Assembly: GCA_003136615.1 (NCBI GenBank) | Contig: PLFA01000126.1 | Span: forward strand, 1-19,500 | Length of the DNA stretch: 19,500 nucleotides | Direction of reading: 5' to 3' | Origin: Caulobacteraceae bacterium | GTDB lineage: Bacteria > Pseudomonadota > Alphaproteobacteria > Caulobacterales > Caulobacteraceae | Shown: one piece after another, positions 1 to 8,134 of the stretch | How the letters are laid out: every line of letters begins with the position of its first letter | How positions within the stretch are numbered: position 1 is the first letter of the stretch | The notes under the pieces: model-generated | Databases searched by the model: none | Told to the model about the DNA's origin: nothing | Seen by the model: the letters and a program-made list of their open reading frames with translations, nothing else | Position numbers and translations under genes: made by a program

Positions 1-2100
1 CTGGCGGGCGCTCTGGCCCTCCTTGCGGCGGCGGGCGTCTGTGCGAAGGACGCGCCCTCCCTGGAGACCATGATCTCCTATCCCTTCGAGACCGGCCTCG
101 TGGCCGCCCCGCACGGCGAGGCGGCGGCTTGGGTCGAGGTGTTCCGGGGGGTGCGCACGATCTGGGTCGCCAGGGCGCCGGATTTCACGCCTCATGCGCT
201 GACCCACGACAAGGCTGATGACGGCCAGGAGCTTTCCGATCTAACCTTCTCGCCCGATGGCGCGACGCTGGTCTGGGTGCGCGGCGGCGACCATGACGAG
301 AACTGGCCGGCGGATGGGGGGCTCCAGCCCGACCCCGCCAATGGCGCCACCCAGCCTCAGATGGAAATCTGGGTCGCCCCGGCGGATGGCCACGCCCCGC
401 CGGTCAAGCTTGCCGAGGGCGACGCCCCGGCCGTGTCCGCCAAGGGCGTTCTCGCCTTCATCAAGGATCATCAGGTCTGGACGGCCCCCCTGGATGGCAA
501 GGGCAAGGCCGAAAGGCTGTTCTTTGATCGCGGCGCAGACGGGGAACTGGCCTGGTCGCCCAATGGCGCCACCCTCGCCTTCGTCTCCGACCGCGGCGAC
601 CACGGTTTCGTGGGTCTCTACACGGGTAAGGACCAACCGCTCCGCTATCTGGCGCCGACCACCGATCAAGTGACCCAGCCCGTCTGGTCGCCTGACAGCG
701 CCAAGATCGCCTTCGTCAGCGCGCCCGGCGAAGGCGGCCCTCCCGATCCCCTGCTGACCGAGGTTCCCCATCCCTGGGCGATCAAGGTCTCCGATATAGC
801 CAGCGGCGCGGCGATCACGGTCTGGCGCTCAGCCGAAACCCTGGATGGCTCCTATCCCGACGTGGCGGGTGGCGCGAACCTGACCTGGATGGCCGATAAC
901 CATCTGATCTTTCTGGCCGAGTCCGATGGCTGGGAACACCTCTATGCGGTTCCCGCGGCCGGGGGGGCCGCAAGCCTGCTGACGCCGGGCGCCTTCATGG
1001 TGGAACATGTGGCCAAGAGCGCCGATGGGCGGGCCATCATTTATGACGCCAATACAGGGGCGAGCGCCTTCGATTCTGAGCGCCGGCATGTGTTTGTCAC
1101 CTCGGCGGACAAGAGCGCGCCGGAGGAAATCACCTCAGGCGAAGGGCTCGAATATTACCCCGTGGGTTTGGCGGGTGATCGCGTCGCCTTCATCGCCGCG
1201 GGGGCCAAGGCGCCGCCAGAGGTCGCGATGGCCAGCCTCTCCGATGGGGCGCGCAAATCCCTGGCGACAGGGGCAGGCGCGGACTATCCGAGCGACAGTC
1301 TGGTGGTTCCCAAGTCGGTGACCTTCACCGCCGCCGACGGCCTCACGATCCATGGCGACCTGTTCGAGTCGCCTGGGGAAACGCGCAAACCGGCGGTGAT
1401 CTTTGTCCATGGCGGCCCGCCCCGGCAGATGCTCCTGGGCTGGAGCTATATGGACTATTACAGCAATGCCTATGCGGTGAATCAGTACTTGGCGACCCAC
1501 GGCTTCGTGGTCCTGTCGGTCAATTATCGCCTCGGCATCGGCTATGGCCGCGCCTTCCAGCACCCGGCCCATGGCGGCCCCAGGGGCGCGGCGGAGTACC
1601 AGGACGTCCAGGCCGGCGGCCGCTATCTCCAGGGCTTGGCCGAGGTCGATCCCGCGCGGATCGGTATCTGGGGCGGTTCCTATGGCGGCTATCTCACGGC
1701 CATGGCGCTTGCGCGCAATTCTGATGTGTTCAAGGCGGGTGTGGATCTGCATGGGGTTCACGACTGGACCGCCGAACTTCTGAAGGCCACTGGCGGAAGG
1801 CCCAAGCGCTATGAGCAGGGCGACTATGACGCCTTCATGAAGGTCGCCTGGGAGTCATCCCCCGTGGCGGAACTCAGCCATTGGACCTCGCCGGTTCTTC
1901 TCATCCAGGGCGATGACGATCGCAATGTGCTGTTCCATCAGACCGTGGATCTCGCGCGCCGACTTGACGCCCAGAGCGCGCCCTATGAGGAGATGGTTAT
2001 CCCCAACGAGATCCACGGCTTCCTACGCTACGACGCCTGGTTGAGGGCGGACACCGCGACGGCCGCTTTCCTGGCGGAGAAACTTAAGGTTACGCCCTAA
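1..2100 (+). CDS. S9 family peptidase (prolyl oligopeptidase / dipeptidyl-peptidase type), 5' end outside window
   Basis: Serine peptidase of the S9 (prolyl oligopeptidase) clan, probably secreted to the periplasm to trim peptides. The reading frame is open from base 1, so the gene starts before the window. The first 15 or so codons encode a hydrophobic Leu/Ala run ending in V-C-A then K-D, which looks like the end of a signal peptide cut by signal peptidase I; the ATG at 70 is therefore internal. The N-terminal half has WD40-like (PD40) beta-propeller blades with repeated W-S-P-x-G/D-x-A motifs. The C-terminal alpha/beta hydrolase domain holds the catalytic Ser in G-G-S-Y-G-G (Ser codon 1678-1680), Asp in G-D-D-D-R-N-V (1918-1920) and His in E-I-H-G-F (2014-2016). 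Its stop codon overlaps the stop of the next gene by 4 bp, tail to tail. The family call is firm; the substrate is unknown. Confidence 0.93.
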   Translation: MAGALALLAAAGVCAKDAPSLETMISYPFETGLVAAPHGEAAAWVEVFRGVRTIWVARAPDFTPHALTHDKADDGQELSDLTFSPDGATLVWVRGGDHDENWPADGGLQPDPANGATQPQMEIWVAPADGHAPPVKLAEGDAPAVSAKGVLAFIKDHQVWTAPLDGKGKAERLFFDRGADGELAWSPNGATLAFVSDRGDHGFVGLYTGKDQPLRYLAPTTDQVTQPVWSPDSAKIAFVSAPGEGGPPDPLLTEVPHPWAIKVSDIASGAAITVWRSAETLDGSYPDVAGGANLTWMADNHLIFLAESDGWEHLYAVPAAGGAASLLTPGAFMVEHVAKSADGRAIIYDANTGASAFDSERRHVFVTSADKSAPEEITSGEGLEYYPVGLAGDRVAFIAAGAKAPPEVAMASLSDGARKSLATGAGADYPSDSLVVPKSVTFTAADGLTIHGDLFESPGETRKPAVIFVHGGPPRQMLLGWSYMDYYSNAYAVNQYLATHGFVVLSVNYRLGIGYGRAFQHPAHGGPRGAAEYQDVQAGGRYLQGLAEVDPARIGIWGGSYGGYLTAMALARNSDVFKAGVDLHGVHDWTAELLKATGGRPKRYEQGDYDAFMKVAWESSPVAELSHWTSPVLLIQGDDDRNVLFHQTVDLARRLDAQSAPYEEMVIPNEIHGFLRYDAWLRADTATAAFLAEKLKVTP

Positions 2101-2816
2101 CCGCCACCGGTCGCCGTCGGCTGCCCGACAAACTCATGATTCCCGATATGGCCGATCCTCAGCCAGGGGCAGACATGGATGCGCGCGCCCACGGCCCGGG
2201 CGTCCTGGCAAAAGGCGTGGTCTTCGCCCAGAAATCCGCCGCCGCGATCTCGGCCGCCGTCGAAGTAAGCATGGCCGCCCTTGGAGACCCCCTCGGTAAG
2301 CACCCAGTCGGGGTGGGCCATTTTCAGTCGGTCAAAGACGCTTCGGGCGACCAGCATGATCCCCGCGCCCGCATAGTCCACCTCGATGGCGGCGTCGGGC
2401 ATGGGCCCTTCGGGGCGGCCGATGATCTCCGCGCCATAGAGGGGGAGGAGTGCGGGGTCGAGGGCGGGGTTGTCCCGCGCGGCCTTGGCGATCGCCGCCC
2501 AATTATAGATTTTGCGGGGGCAGAGGGCGGCGACGATATCCAGTTCAGCGTTGTTCAGCAGCCGGATCATGTCCGCGGTGCGCCACGACATATCCGCGTC
2601 GATGAACAGCAGATGAGAGGCGCTGGTTTTGGTCAGGAAGTAATGGACCGCGTTATTGCGCGCGGCGCTGATGAACGAGCCTTGGGTATGGACATAGCTT
2701 AGGCCGATCCGCCTTTGGCTGAGGGCCAGGCAGAGATGCAGGAGGCTCTCGGTATATTTGATCGAGCACTGGCCCTCATAGGCCGGTGTGGCGATGCAGA
2801 TCCCCGTGGGCATCAT
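2097..2816 (-). CDS. Small GT-A-like glycosyltransferase, last gene of the hpnABCD operon
   Basis: A 239-residue protein that looks like a soluble GT-A-fold glycosyltransferase. It opens with a beta strand and an A-T-P-A-Y-E-G motif, then has F-I-D-A-D-M (Asp73-x-Asp75), the usual metal and nucleotide-sugar binding DxD, and a late G-E-D-H-A-F motif (around 197-202) in the place of the catalytic acid of family 2-like enzymes. There are no membrane segments. It starts 36 nt after hpnD on the same strand, with A-A-G-G-G ahead of ATG 2816, so co-transcription with the hopanoid genes is likely. It is not HpnI, which is longer and membrane-bound. A role in decorating hopanoids is inferred from position only; it could serve another glycan. 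No exact family was recognised. Confidence 0.7.
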   Translation of the reverse strand: MMPTGICIATPAYEGQCSIKYTESLLHLCLALSQRRIGLSYVHTQGSFISAARNNAVHYFLTKTSASHLLFIDADMSWRTADMIRLLNNAELDIVAALCPRKIYNWAAIAKAARDNPALDPALLPLYGAEIIGRPEGPMPDAAIEVDYAGAGIMLVARSVFDRLKMAHPDWVLTEGVSKGGHAYFDGGRDRGGGFLGEDHAFCQDARAVGARIHVCPWLRIGHIGNHEFVGQPTATGGG

Positions 2817-2852
2817 GGTTTGGACCCTTGGGCTTTGTGCTGTGAGCTTGCT

Positions 2853-3698
2853 TTAACGCGCCAGACCACGGGTCAGCACCACCCAGGCGAGGCGGCCCTT
2901 GCCAAGGCTGATACGGCGACGGGGTGGTCGCCAGCCCGCGCGCAGCATGCCCTTCAGGATCCAGGCATAGACCCCGATCATCAGACGTGGGGCGCGCAGA
3001 CGCCCCGCCGGGCTGCTGGAAATGATCTTCTGGGAGGCGCGATACTGCTCCTGCGCCTTGGCCGCGAGCCAGCGACAGGCCTTGTCGATGTTCGGGTCGG
3101 CGATCACCGCGGCGGGCTCGCGGCTGGCGATTCCGGCGGCCTCCAGCGCCTCGGCCGGCAGATAGAGGCGGCCCGCGGCGGCGTCCTCATCCAGATCGCG
3201 CAGGATATTGGTGAACTGCAGGGCGCGGCCGAGATGGTGGGCCAGCTTTTCGCCAGGCTCCGGCTCCATGCCGAAGATCCGCACCGAGAGGCGACCCACG
3301 GCGCTGGCCACCCTGTCGCAATAAAGGTCGAGGGTTTGGAAATCAGGGCCGCGGATCGGCTCGCCAATATCCATCTCCATGCCATCGATGACGGCGAGGA
3401 AGTCCTCTTTGAGGAGCCCAAACTTGCTGACGGGCTCCACAAGCAGGCGCGTTGCCGGCGTGGCGCCGCCCGCATAGAGGGTGTCCAGCCCCCGGCGCCA
3501 GACATCGAGCTGAGCGCGGCGCTCCTCCTCGGTGGGGCCGGGTTCGTCAGCGATGTCATCCACCTTGCGGCAGAACTCATAGACTGCGAACATGGCTTCG
3601 CGTTCCGCCTTGGGAAGTAGGCGCATCGCGGCATAGAAGGAGCTGCCCGAGGCGGGGGGCGGGGCGGCGGGTTTCGTCTTGGCGGCTGTTTGGGTCAT
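2853..3698 (-). CDS. hpnD: Presqualene diphosphate synthase HpnD
   Basis: Trans-isoprenyl diphosphate synthase of the squalene/phytoene synthase family, 281 aa. In the three-enzyme HpnCDE route HpnD joins two farnesyl diphosphates into presqualene diphosphate. The first Asp-rich motif is D-D-I-A-D at 47-51 and the second is R-D-L-D-E-D at about 167-172, followed by G-R-L-Y-L-P, all in the normal place for binding Mg-diphosphate. The N-terminus is Pro/Ala rich and probably disordered. Length fits the family. It starts 10 nt after the hpnC stop, so it is in the same operon. The HpnD rather than HpnC assignment rests on the N-I-L-R-D-L-D-E-D form of the second motif and on its place after hpnC. 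Confidence 0.92.
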   Translation of the reverse strand: MTQTAAKTKPAAPPPASGSSFYAAMRLLPKAEREAMFAVYEFCRKVDDIADEPGPTEEERRAQLDVWRRGLDTLYAGGATPATRLLVEPVSKFGLLKEDFLAVIDGMEMDIGEPIRGPDFQTLDLYCDRVASAVGRLSVRIFGMEPEPGEKLAHHLGRALQFTNILRDLDEDAAAGRLYLPAEALEAAGIASREPAAVIADPNIDKACRWLAAKAQEQYRASQKIISSSPAGRLRAPRLMIGVYAWILKGMLRAGWRPPRRRISLGKGRLAWVVLTRGLAR

Positions 3699-3708
3699 CT
3701 TCGCGACC

Positions 3709-4581
3709 TTATGCCGCGCTTAGCGGCGTTTGCCGACCCATAAGTCGCCCCGCCAGCACGCCGCCGGCGCCAAGGCTCGCCGCGACGAGCGCATCCAAGG
3801 GGCTCAGGGTCACCCGCTCGGCCAGCGGGTCCCGCGCCTTCAGCCTGCGGGTCAGGGCCTCGGCGATCGTCTGAATGACGCCAATCTCCAGCGCCAGGCG
3901 CGTATCGCGCGTCGCGCCGCTGAGGCGCCGGGATAGGGCCAAGAGATCCGCCGTCCTGCCGGCGAGGTCATGAATGACGCCTTGCAGGGCGGGACTGGCC
4001 GCGTCCGCGCCCAGGGTCTCGACGGCGACCCCCGCCCGCGTCAGGGCGTCGAGCGGCACATAAACCCGGTCAATCTCCCGGTAGTCCTTGCCGCAGTCCT
4101 GGAGGTGATTGATCACCTGAAGCGCCGCGCAAAGGGCGTCGGATGCGGGCCAGGTCGTGGGGGCCTCGCCGTGAACATCCAGCATGAACCGCCCCACCGG
4201 CGCGGCGGAATAGCGGCAATAGTCCATGAGCTCCTCCCAATCCGCATAGCGCGATTTCACCGCGTCGCGCCGGAAGGCCTCAAGCAGATCGAGGATATGG
4301 GTGTTGGAGAGGCCCCGCGCCGCAAGCTGGCCCCGAAGATGAACCGCCGCCGGGACGCCGTCTGCCGCGCCGGTGAGGCTGTCGGCGATCAGGGCCAGTT
4401 GGCGAAGCTTCTCCTTTGGGAGCAGATCCGCATGGTCCGCCACGTCGTCGGCCATCCGCGCCACGCGATAGAAGGCCATCACCACCGGGCGGTGGCGCGC
4501 CGCAATGATCGCCGAGGCCACGGGAAAATTCTCGTCGCGGTGGCCCTTGCCCGATCCCTCCGCGATGGCGGCGGTGGTCAC
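3709..4581 (-). CDS. hpnC: Squalene synthase partner HpnC (hydroxysqualene synthase)
   Basis: Second squalene/phytoene synthase-fold enzyme, 290 aa. HpnC turns presqualene diphosphate into hydroxysqualene, which HpnE then reduces. The N-terminal H-R-D-E-N-F-P-V-A-S is typical of HpnC; Asp motifs are D-D-V-A-D (45-49) and Q-D-C-G-K-D-Y (161-167), the latter followed by R-V-Y-V-P. The frame is open up to an ATG at 4776, but that would run deep into hpnB and add 65 residues unlike the family. The GTG at 4581 overlaps the hpnB stop as G-T-G-A, a 4-nt translational-coupling junction, and gives the normal length, so it is taken as the start. The C-terminus has a short hydrophobic Ala/Leu/Gly-rich stretch that may touch the membrane. 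Confidence 0.92.
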   Translation of the reverse strand: MTTAAIAEGSGKGHRDENFPVASAIIAARHRPVVMAFYRVARMADDVADHADLLPKEKLRQLALIADSLTGAADGVPAAVHLRGQLAARGLSNTHILDLLEAFRRDAVKSRYADWEELMDYCRYSAAPVGRFMLDVHGEAPTTWPASDALCAALQVINHLQDCGKDYREIDRVYVPLDALTRAGVAVETLGADAASPALQGVIHDLAGRTADLLALSRRLSGATRDTRLALEIGVIQTIAEALTRRLKARDPLAERVTLSPLDALVAASLGAGGVLAGRLMGRQTPLSAA

Positions 4582-5741
4582 GCGCCGCCGCCCTGCGGGC
4601 TCTGGGCCTGAGCGCGCCCCTTCCACATGCCGCCGCGACCCCGCCAGACATCCCAGGCCGATTGAAGGGTGTACATCGTATAAAGGGCGCCGATCAGGGG
4701 CAGATTGAGGCCCCAGATGGCCGGGCGACGATAGAATTTCAGGATCGGCTGGAAGGCGATGATCATCATCGCCCATGCCGCGAATCCCATAACCACGGCG
4801 GGGCCGTGGGCGAAGACCGTCAGGGCGGGGGGCGTCACATAGACGAGAAGCATGCCCAGCACCGTCGCCGCCAGCAACCAGGGTGAGAACCCAAGTTGGG
4901 CATAGGCCGAACGGGCCACCATCCGGGCGATGGCGTTGGCGCTCTGATAGGGGCGTAGGCTCTGGGCGCGCTCAGTCAGACCCAGCCAAATCGGGCCCTG
5001 GCGCTTCATCAGCCGGGCCAGGGCGCAGTCATCGATGATTTCCCCGCGGATCGCCGCCACGCCGCCGGCTGCTTCCAGAGCGTCCCGGCGCACGAGCATG
5101 CAGCCTCCGGCCGCCGCGGCGAGGGAGCGTTTGGGGTCATTGGCCTGGGAGAAAGGGTAGAGCATGGCGAAGAAGAACACGAAGGCGGGGATAAGCATCC
5201 GCTCGGCGGGCGTCTCCACCGTGAGCTTGGCCATCAGCGAGGTCAGGACGAGCTGGCCCCGTTCCGCCCGGGCTGTGAGCCGGGCCAGGTTTTCCGGTGT
5301 GTGGGCAATGTCGGCGTCGGTGAACAGGATATAGTCCGGCGCGGGATCCAGGGTCGCCGCGCGCTCGGCGCCCTGCTTCATGGCCCAGAGCTTGCCGGTC
5401 CAGCCGGGGGGCAGGGGCGCGCCCCGGAGGATTTCCACACGCTCGCCTAAGCCCGCGGCGGCCTCGGCGGTGCCATCCTCGCTGTGGTCATCCACCAGAA
5501 TGATCCGAAAATCGCCGGGATAATCCTGCGCCGCCAGACTGCCGATTGACCGCGCGATGACATCCGCCTCGTTGCGCGCCGGCACGACGGCCGCCACGCT
5601 GGGCCACCTCGCGGGGGGCGCCGCCTCATCGCGATCATCCCGCTCGCCCATCCGCCAAAATCCGCCGCGCCCCAGGAGCAGATAGGTCCAGATAGCGAGG
5701 CACACGACGCCCAAGACCAAGCTCAGATCACCCAGGTTCAT
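4578..5741 (-). CDS. hpnB: Hopanoid-associated glycosyltransferase HpnB
   Basis: Membrane-bound family 2 glycosyltransferase, 387 aa, of the type found in hopanoid clusters as HpnB. One membrane helix lies at about 5-23. The GT-A domain follows with V-P-A-R-N-E (53-58), V-D-D-H-S-E-D-G-T (83-91), the DxD motif F-T-D-A-D-I (Asp142, Asp144) and a later E-I-I-D-D-C-A-L region. Three to four membrane helices fill the last third. It sits 15 nt after hpnA and overlaps hpnC by 4 nt, so it is made with the squalene genes. HpnB's exact product is not established; sugar transfer onto a hopanoid or a linked lipid is the usual suggestion. Family call firm, reaction inferred. Confidence 0.9.
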   Translation of the reverse strand: MNLGDLSLVLGVVCLAIWTYLLLGRGGFWRMGERDDRDEAAPPARWPSVAAVVPARNEADVIARSIGSLAAQDYPGDFRIILVDDHSEDGTAEAAAGLGERVEILRGAPLPPGWTGKLWAMKQGAERAATLDPAPDYILFTDADIAHTPENLARLTARAERGQLVLTSLMAKLTVETPAERMLIPAFVFFFAMLYPFSQANDPKRSLAAAAGGCMLVRRDALEAAGGVAAIRGEIIDDCALARLMKRQGPIWLGLTERAQSLRPYQSANAIARMVARSAYAQLGFSPWLLAATVLGMLLVYVTPPALTVFAHGPAVVMGFAAWAMMIIAFQPILKFYRRPAIWGLNLPLIGALYTMYTLQSAWDVWRGRGGMWKGRAQAQSPQGGGA

Positions 5742-5756
5742 GTGAGAAAAGCCCCC

Positions 5757-6758
5757 TCAGGCGATATAGCCCCACGTGCGAAACCAGGCGAGAGCGTCGG
5801 CGATGGCCTGACCGTAGGGCCTGGCGAAGTATCCAAGGTCGGCATGCGCCTTGGCGGAGGTGAAGAACATGTGGTGCGACGCCATTTTCAGGGCGTCACG
5901 GGTGAGAAAAGGCTCCTTGCCGGTGATCTGGGCCACGGCCTCCGCCCCCCAGGCCAGGGGATAAAGGGGCCCGCGGGGCAGCTTCACGCGCGGAGGCCTG
6001 CGCCCGACAATCCGGGCGATCTCTCCCAGCATTTCCGCCAAGGATGCGTTCTGGCCACCCAGAATATAGCGCTCGCCGATCTGGCCCCGCGTCATGGCGA
6101 GGATATGGCCCCGGGCCACGTCGTCCACGTGCACCAGATTGAGACCCGTATCGACAAAGGCGGGAACCCGGCCCTGGGCCGCCTCGACAATGATCCGCCC
6201 GGTGGGCGTGGGTTTGATGTCGCGGGGGCCGATGGGTGTGGAGGGATTGACGATCACCGCGGGAAGCCCGCGCTCAGCGATCAACCGTTCCACCAGCCGC
6301 TCGGCGACGACCTTGCTTTCCTTATATATCCCCACAGCCTCGCCCGGATCTAAGGGCGCGGTCTCATCGGCGACCGTGCTGGGCCCCCCGACCCGCAGGG
6401 TGGCGACGCTGCTCGTATAGACGATCCGCTCGACGCCCTGGGCGAGGGCGGCCTCCATCACCGCCTCCGCCCCGGCCAGATTGGCGCGCAGAATCTCGGT
6501 GGGATCGCGGGCCCACAGGCGATAATCGGCTGCCACATGAAAGAGCCAGCGCACGCCCTTCAGGGCGCGGTTCATATCGTCCAGGCGGGTCATGTCGCCC
6601 TCGACGATCTCGCAGTCGACACCCACGAAATTGGCCTGTGAACTGGAGGCGCGGGCCAGGGCGCGCAGCTTAAGCCCGTGACCCTCAAGGTCCCGCAGCA
6701 CCGCCGAGCCGACGAAGCCGGACCCGCCGGTGACCAGGACGCGGTCTCCAGGTTCCAT
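5757..6758 (-). CDS. hpnA: Hopanoid-associated sugar epimerase HpnA
   Basis: Extended short-chain dehydrogenase of the NAD-dependent epimerase/dehydratase family, 333 aa. The Rossmann motif T-G-G-S-G-F-V-G is at 10-17 and the catalytic pair is Y145-x-x-x-K149 (Y-K-E-S-K), with S116/S117 in Y-T-S-S-V completing the triad. The frame is open to 6935, but the ATG at 6758 places the Rossmann strand immediately at the N-terminus as in the family; the upstream part is poor protein and would overlap the divergent flavoenzyme gene. No strong ribosome site precedes it. It is first in the minus-strand operon hpnA-B-C-D-glycosyltransferase. A weak promoter-like pair (minus-strand TTAAGG at 6845-6840, 17 nt, TTATGT at 6822-6817) lies upstream. 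HpnA's substrate is unproven; a nucleotide-sugar for HpnB is a reasonable inference. Confidence 0.9.
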   Translation of the reverse strand: MEPGDRVLVTGGSGFVGSAVLRDLEGHGLKLRALARASSSQANFVGVDCEIVEGDMTRLDDMNRALKGVRWLFHVAADYRLWARDPTEILRANLAGAEAVMEAALAQGVERIVYTSSVATLRVGGPSTVADETAPLDPGEAVGIYKESKVVAERLVERLIAERGLPAVIVNPSTPIGPRDIKPTPTGRIIVEAAQGRVPAFVDTGLNLVHVDDVARGHILAMTRGQIGERYILGGQNASLAEMLGEIARIVGRRPPRVKLPRGPLYPLAWGAEAVAQITGKEPFLTRDALKMASHHMFFTSAKAHADLGYFARPYGQAIADALAWFRTWGYIA

Positions 6759-6873
6759 CAGGACTTGGCGCTGCGGCAAGAATGGGCTCCGCCTCTGGAC
6801 ATGGGGGGCAAGTCGCACATAACCCGGGCCCGCGTCATCCCTTAAGGCGTGCGCGATCACCATGCGGGGCGTC

Positions 6874-8019
6874 ATGCGCGATTTCGATATCATCATCATC
6901 GGCTCGGGTATCGCCGGCGCCTCCGCGGCGGCCATGCTGAGCGCCCGCGCGCGGGTCGCCGTGGTGGAGCGCGAAAACGCCCACGGCTATCACACCACCG
7001 GCCGATCCGCGGCGCTCTACTCTCCCCTTTATGGCCCGGCGCCGTTTCGGATTCTGAGTGTCGCCAGCCATGAATTCCTCACGACCCCTCCGGCCGGGTT
7101 TACCGAAAACCCGGTTCTGACCCCGCGCGGCGTCCTGAATATCGCCATCCAGGCCCAGCTGCCGCTGCTCGATGAGCTGGCCGAGGGCGCGCGGGCGGCG
7201 GGCATTCCCCATCGCCAGCTCTCGGGCGAGGAGGCGCGCGCGCTTTGCCCTGTCCTGCGCCCCGAACACGTGGCCGGCGCCCTGGCCGAGCCCGACGCCA
7301 TGGATATCGATGTGGAGAGCCTGCATCAGGGCTATCTGCGCCTGGCCCGCCGTAACGGCGCCGATATCCGGCTGGAGGCGGCGGTTATCGGCCTTGATCA
7401 CGGCGCGGCGGGCTGGACGGCAAGCCTTGCCGGCGGGGGGGCGATCAGCGCCCCGGTGATCATCAATGCCGCGGGGGCCTGGGCGGACGTCGTGGCCGGG
7501 CTGGCCGGTCTCGCGCCCCTTGGCCTCACGCCGCTTAAGCGCACCGCCTTCATCATCGAGGCGCCTCCCGGGGCCGAGATCGCCGCCTGGCCCTCGGTGA
7601 TCGACATTGAGGAAAGCTTCTATTTCAAGCCGGAGGCCGGTCGGCTTCTGGTCTCGCCGGCCGATGAAACGCCCGCCGAGCCCCATGACGCCTGGCCCGA
7701 AGACCTCACCGTCGCCGAATGCGTGGAGCGTATGCAGGAGGCCGCCGATATTCCGGTGCGGCGGATCATCCGGTCCTGGGCGGGTCTACGCACCTTCGCC
7801 CCCGACCGCGCGCCGGTGATCGGTTTCGACCCCGCCGCTCCCGGTTTCTTCTGGCTCGCGGGCCAAGGCGGCTACGGCGTCCAAAGCTCCGCCGCCGCCG
7901 CCCGCGTCGCCGCGGCCCTGTCCCTGGGCGAAGCACTCCCCGCCGATGTCGCGGCCCTCGGATTGACCGCTGCACAGATCTCTCCGGCGCGGTTTCGGGA
8001 GGCGGCGAGTCAGCTTTGA
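6874..8019 (+). CDS. FAD-dependent oxidoreductase, D-arginine dehydrogenase (DauA/DadH)-like, altered substrate site
   Basis: Flavoprotein of the DAO family, 381 aa, closest in my reading to Pseudomonas D-arginine dehydrogenase. The FAD motif G-S-G-I-A-G is at 10-15 and G-Y-H-T-T-G-R-S-A-A follows at 38-47. The C-terminal W-A-G-L-R-T-F and G-Q-G-G-Y-G motifs carry the Arg and Gln seen near the active site of that enzyme, and the Tyr of E-S-F-Y-F-K-P is kept. Starting at ATG 6874 (G-G-G-G 4 nt upstream) makes the numbering collinear with the Pseudomonas protein; ATG 6862 would add four residues. By memory of that enzyme, His48 is Leu here and Glu87, which holds the guanidinium group, is Val. 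Basic D-amino acids are therefore an unlikely substrate. It is divergent from hpnA, with no evident link to hopanoids. Confidence 0.85.
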   Translation: MRDFDIIIIGSGIAGASAAAMLSARARVAVVERENAHGYHTTGRSAALYSPLYGPAPFRILSVASHEFLTTPPAGFTENPVLTPRGVLNIAIQAQLPLLDELAEGARAAGIPHRQLSGEEARALCPVLRPEHVAGALAEPDAMDIDVESLHQGYLRLARRNGADIRLEAAVIGLDHGAAGWTASLAGGGAISAPVIINAAGAWADVVAGLAGLAPLGLTPLKRTAFIIEAPPGAEIAAWPSVIDIEESFYFKPEAGRLLVSPADETPAEPHDAWPEDLTVAECVERMQEAADIPVRRIIRSWAGLRTFAPDRAPVIGFDPAAPGFFWLAGQGGYGVQSSAAAARVAAALSLGEALPADVAALGLTAAQISPARFREAASQL

Positions 8020-8134
8020 ACCACGAAGCGCACGAAGGGTTCACAAAGGTATCGAGGCTGTGGCGCGTCTCGTCGTCAACGCGGGCCTGAAGGTTCATCG
8101 GGCGTTGGGGGCCGGGCGACGGGTCACGACACTT

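Noticed and set aside
2136..3620. Long plus-strand open frames opposite the glycosyltransferase and hpnD
   Set aside because: Antisense frames open because of high GC; the minus-strand genes have clear family motifs.
4582..4776. Longer hpnC start at 4776
   Set aside because: The extra 65 residues are the hpnB C-terminus read in another frame; the GTGA junction gives the normal HpnC length.
6759..6935. Upstream extension of hpnA to an ATG at 6935
   Set aside because: It would overlap the divergent flavoenzyme gene and put about 59 unlikely residues ahead of a Rossmann motif that normally starts the protein.
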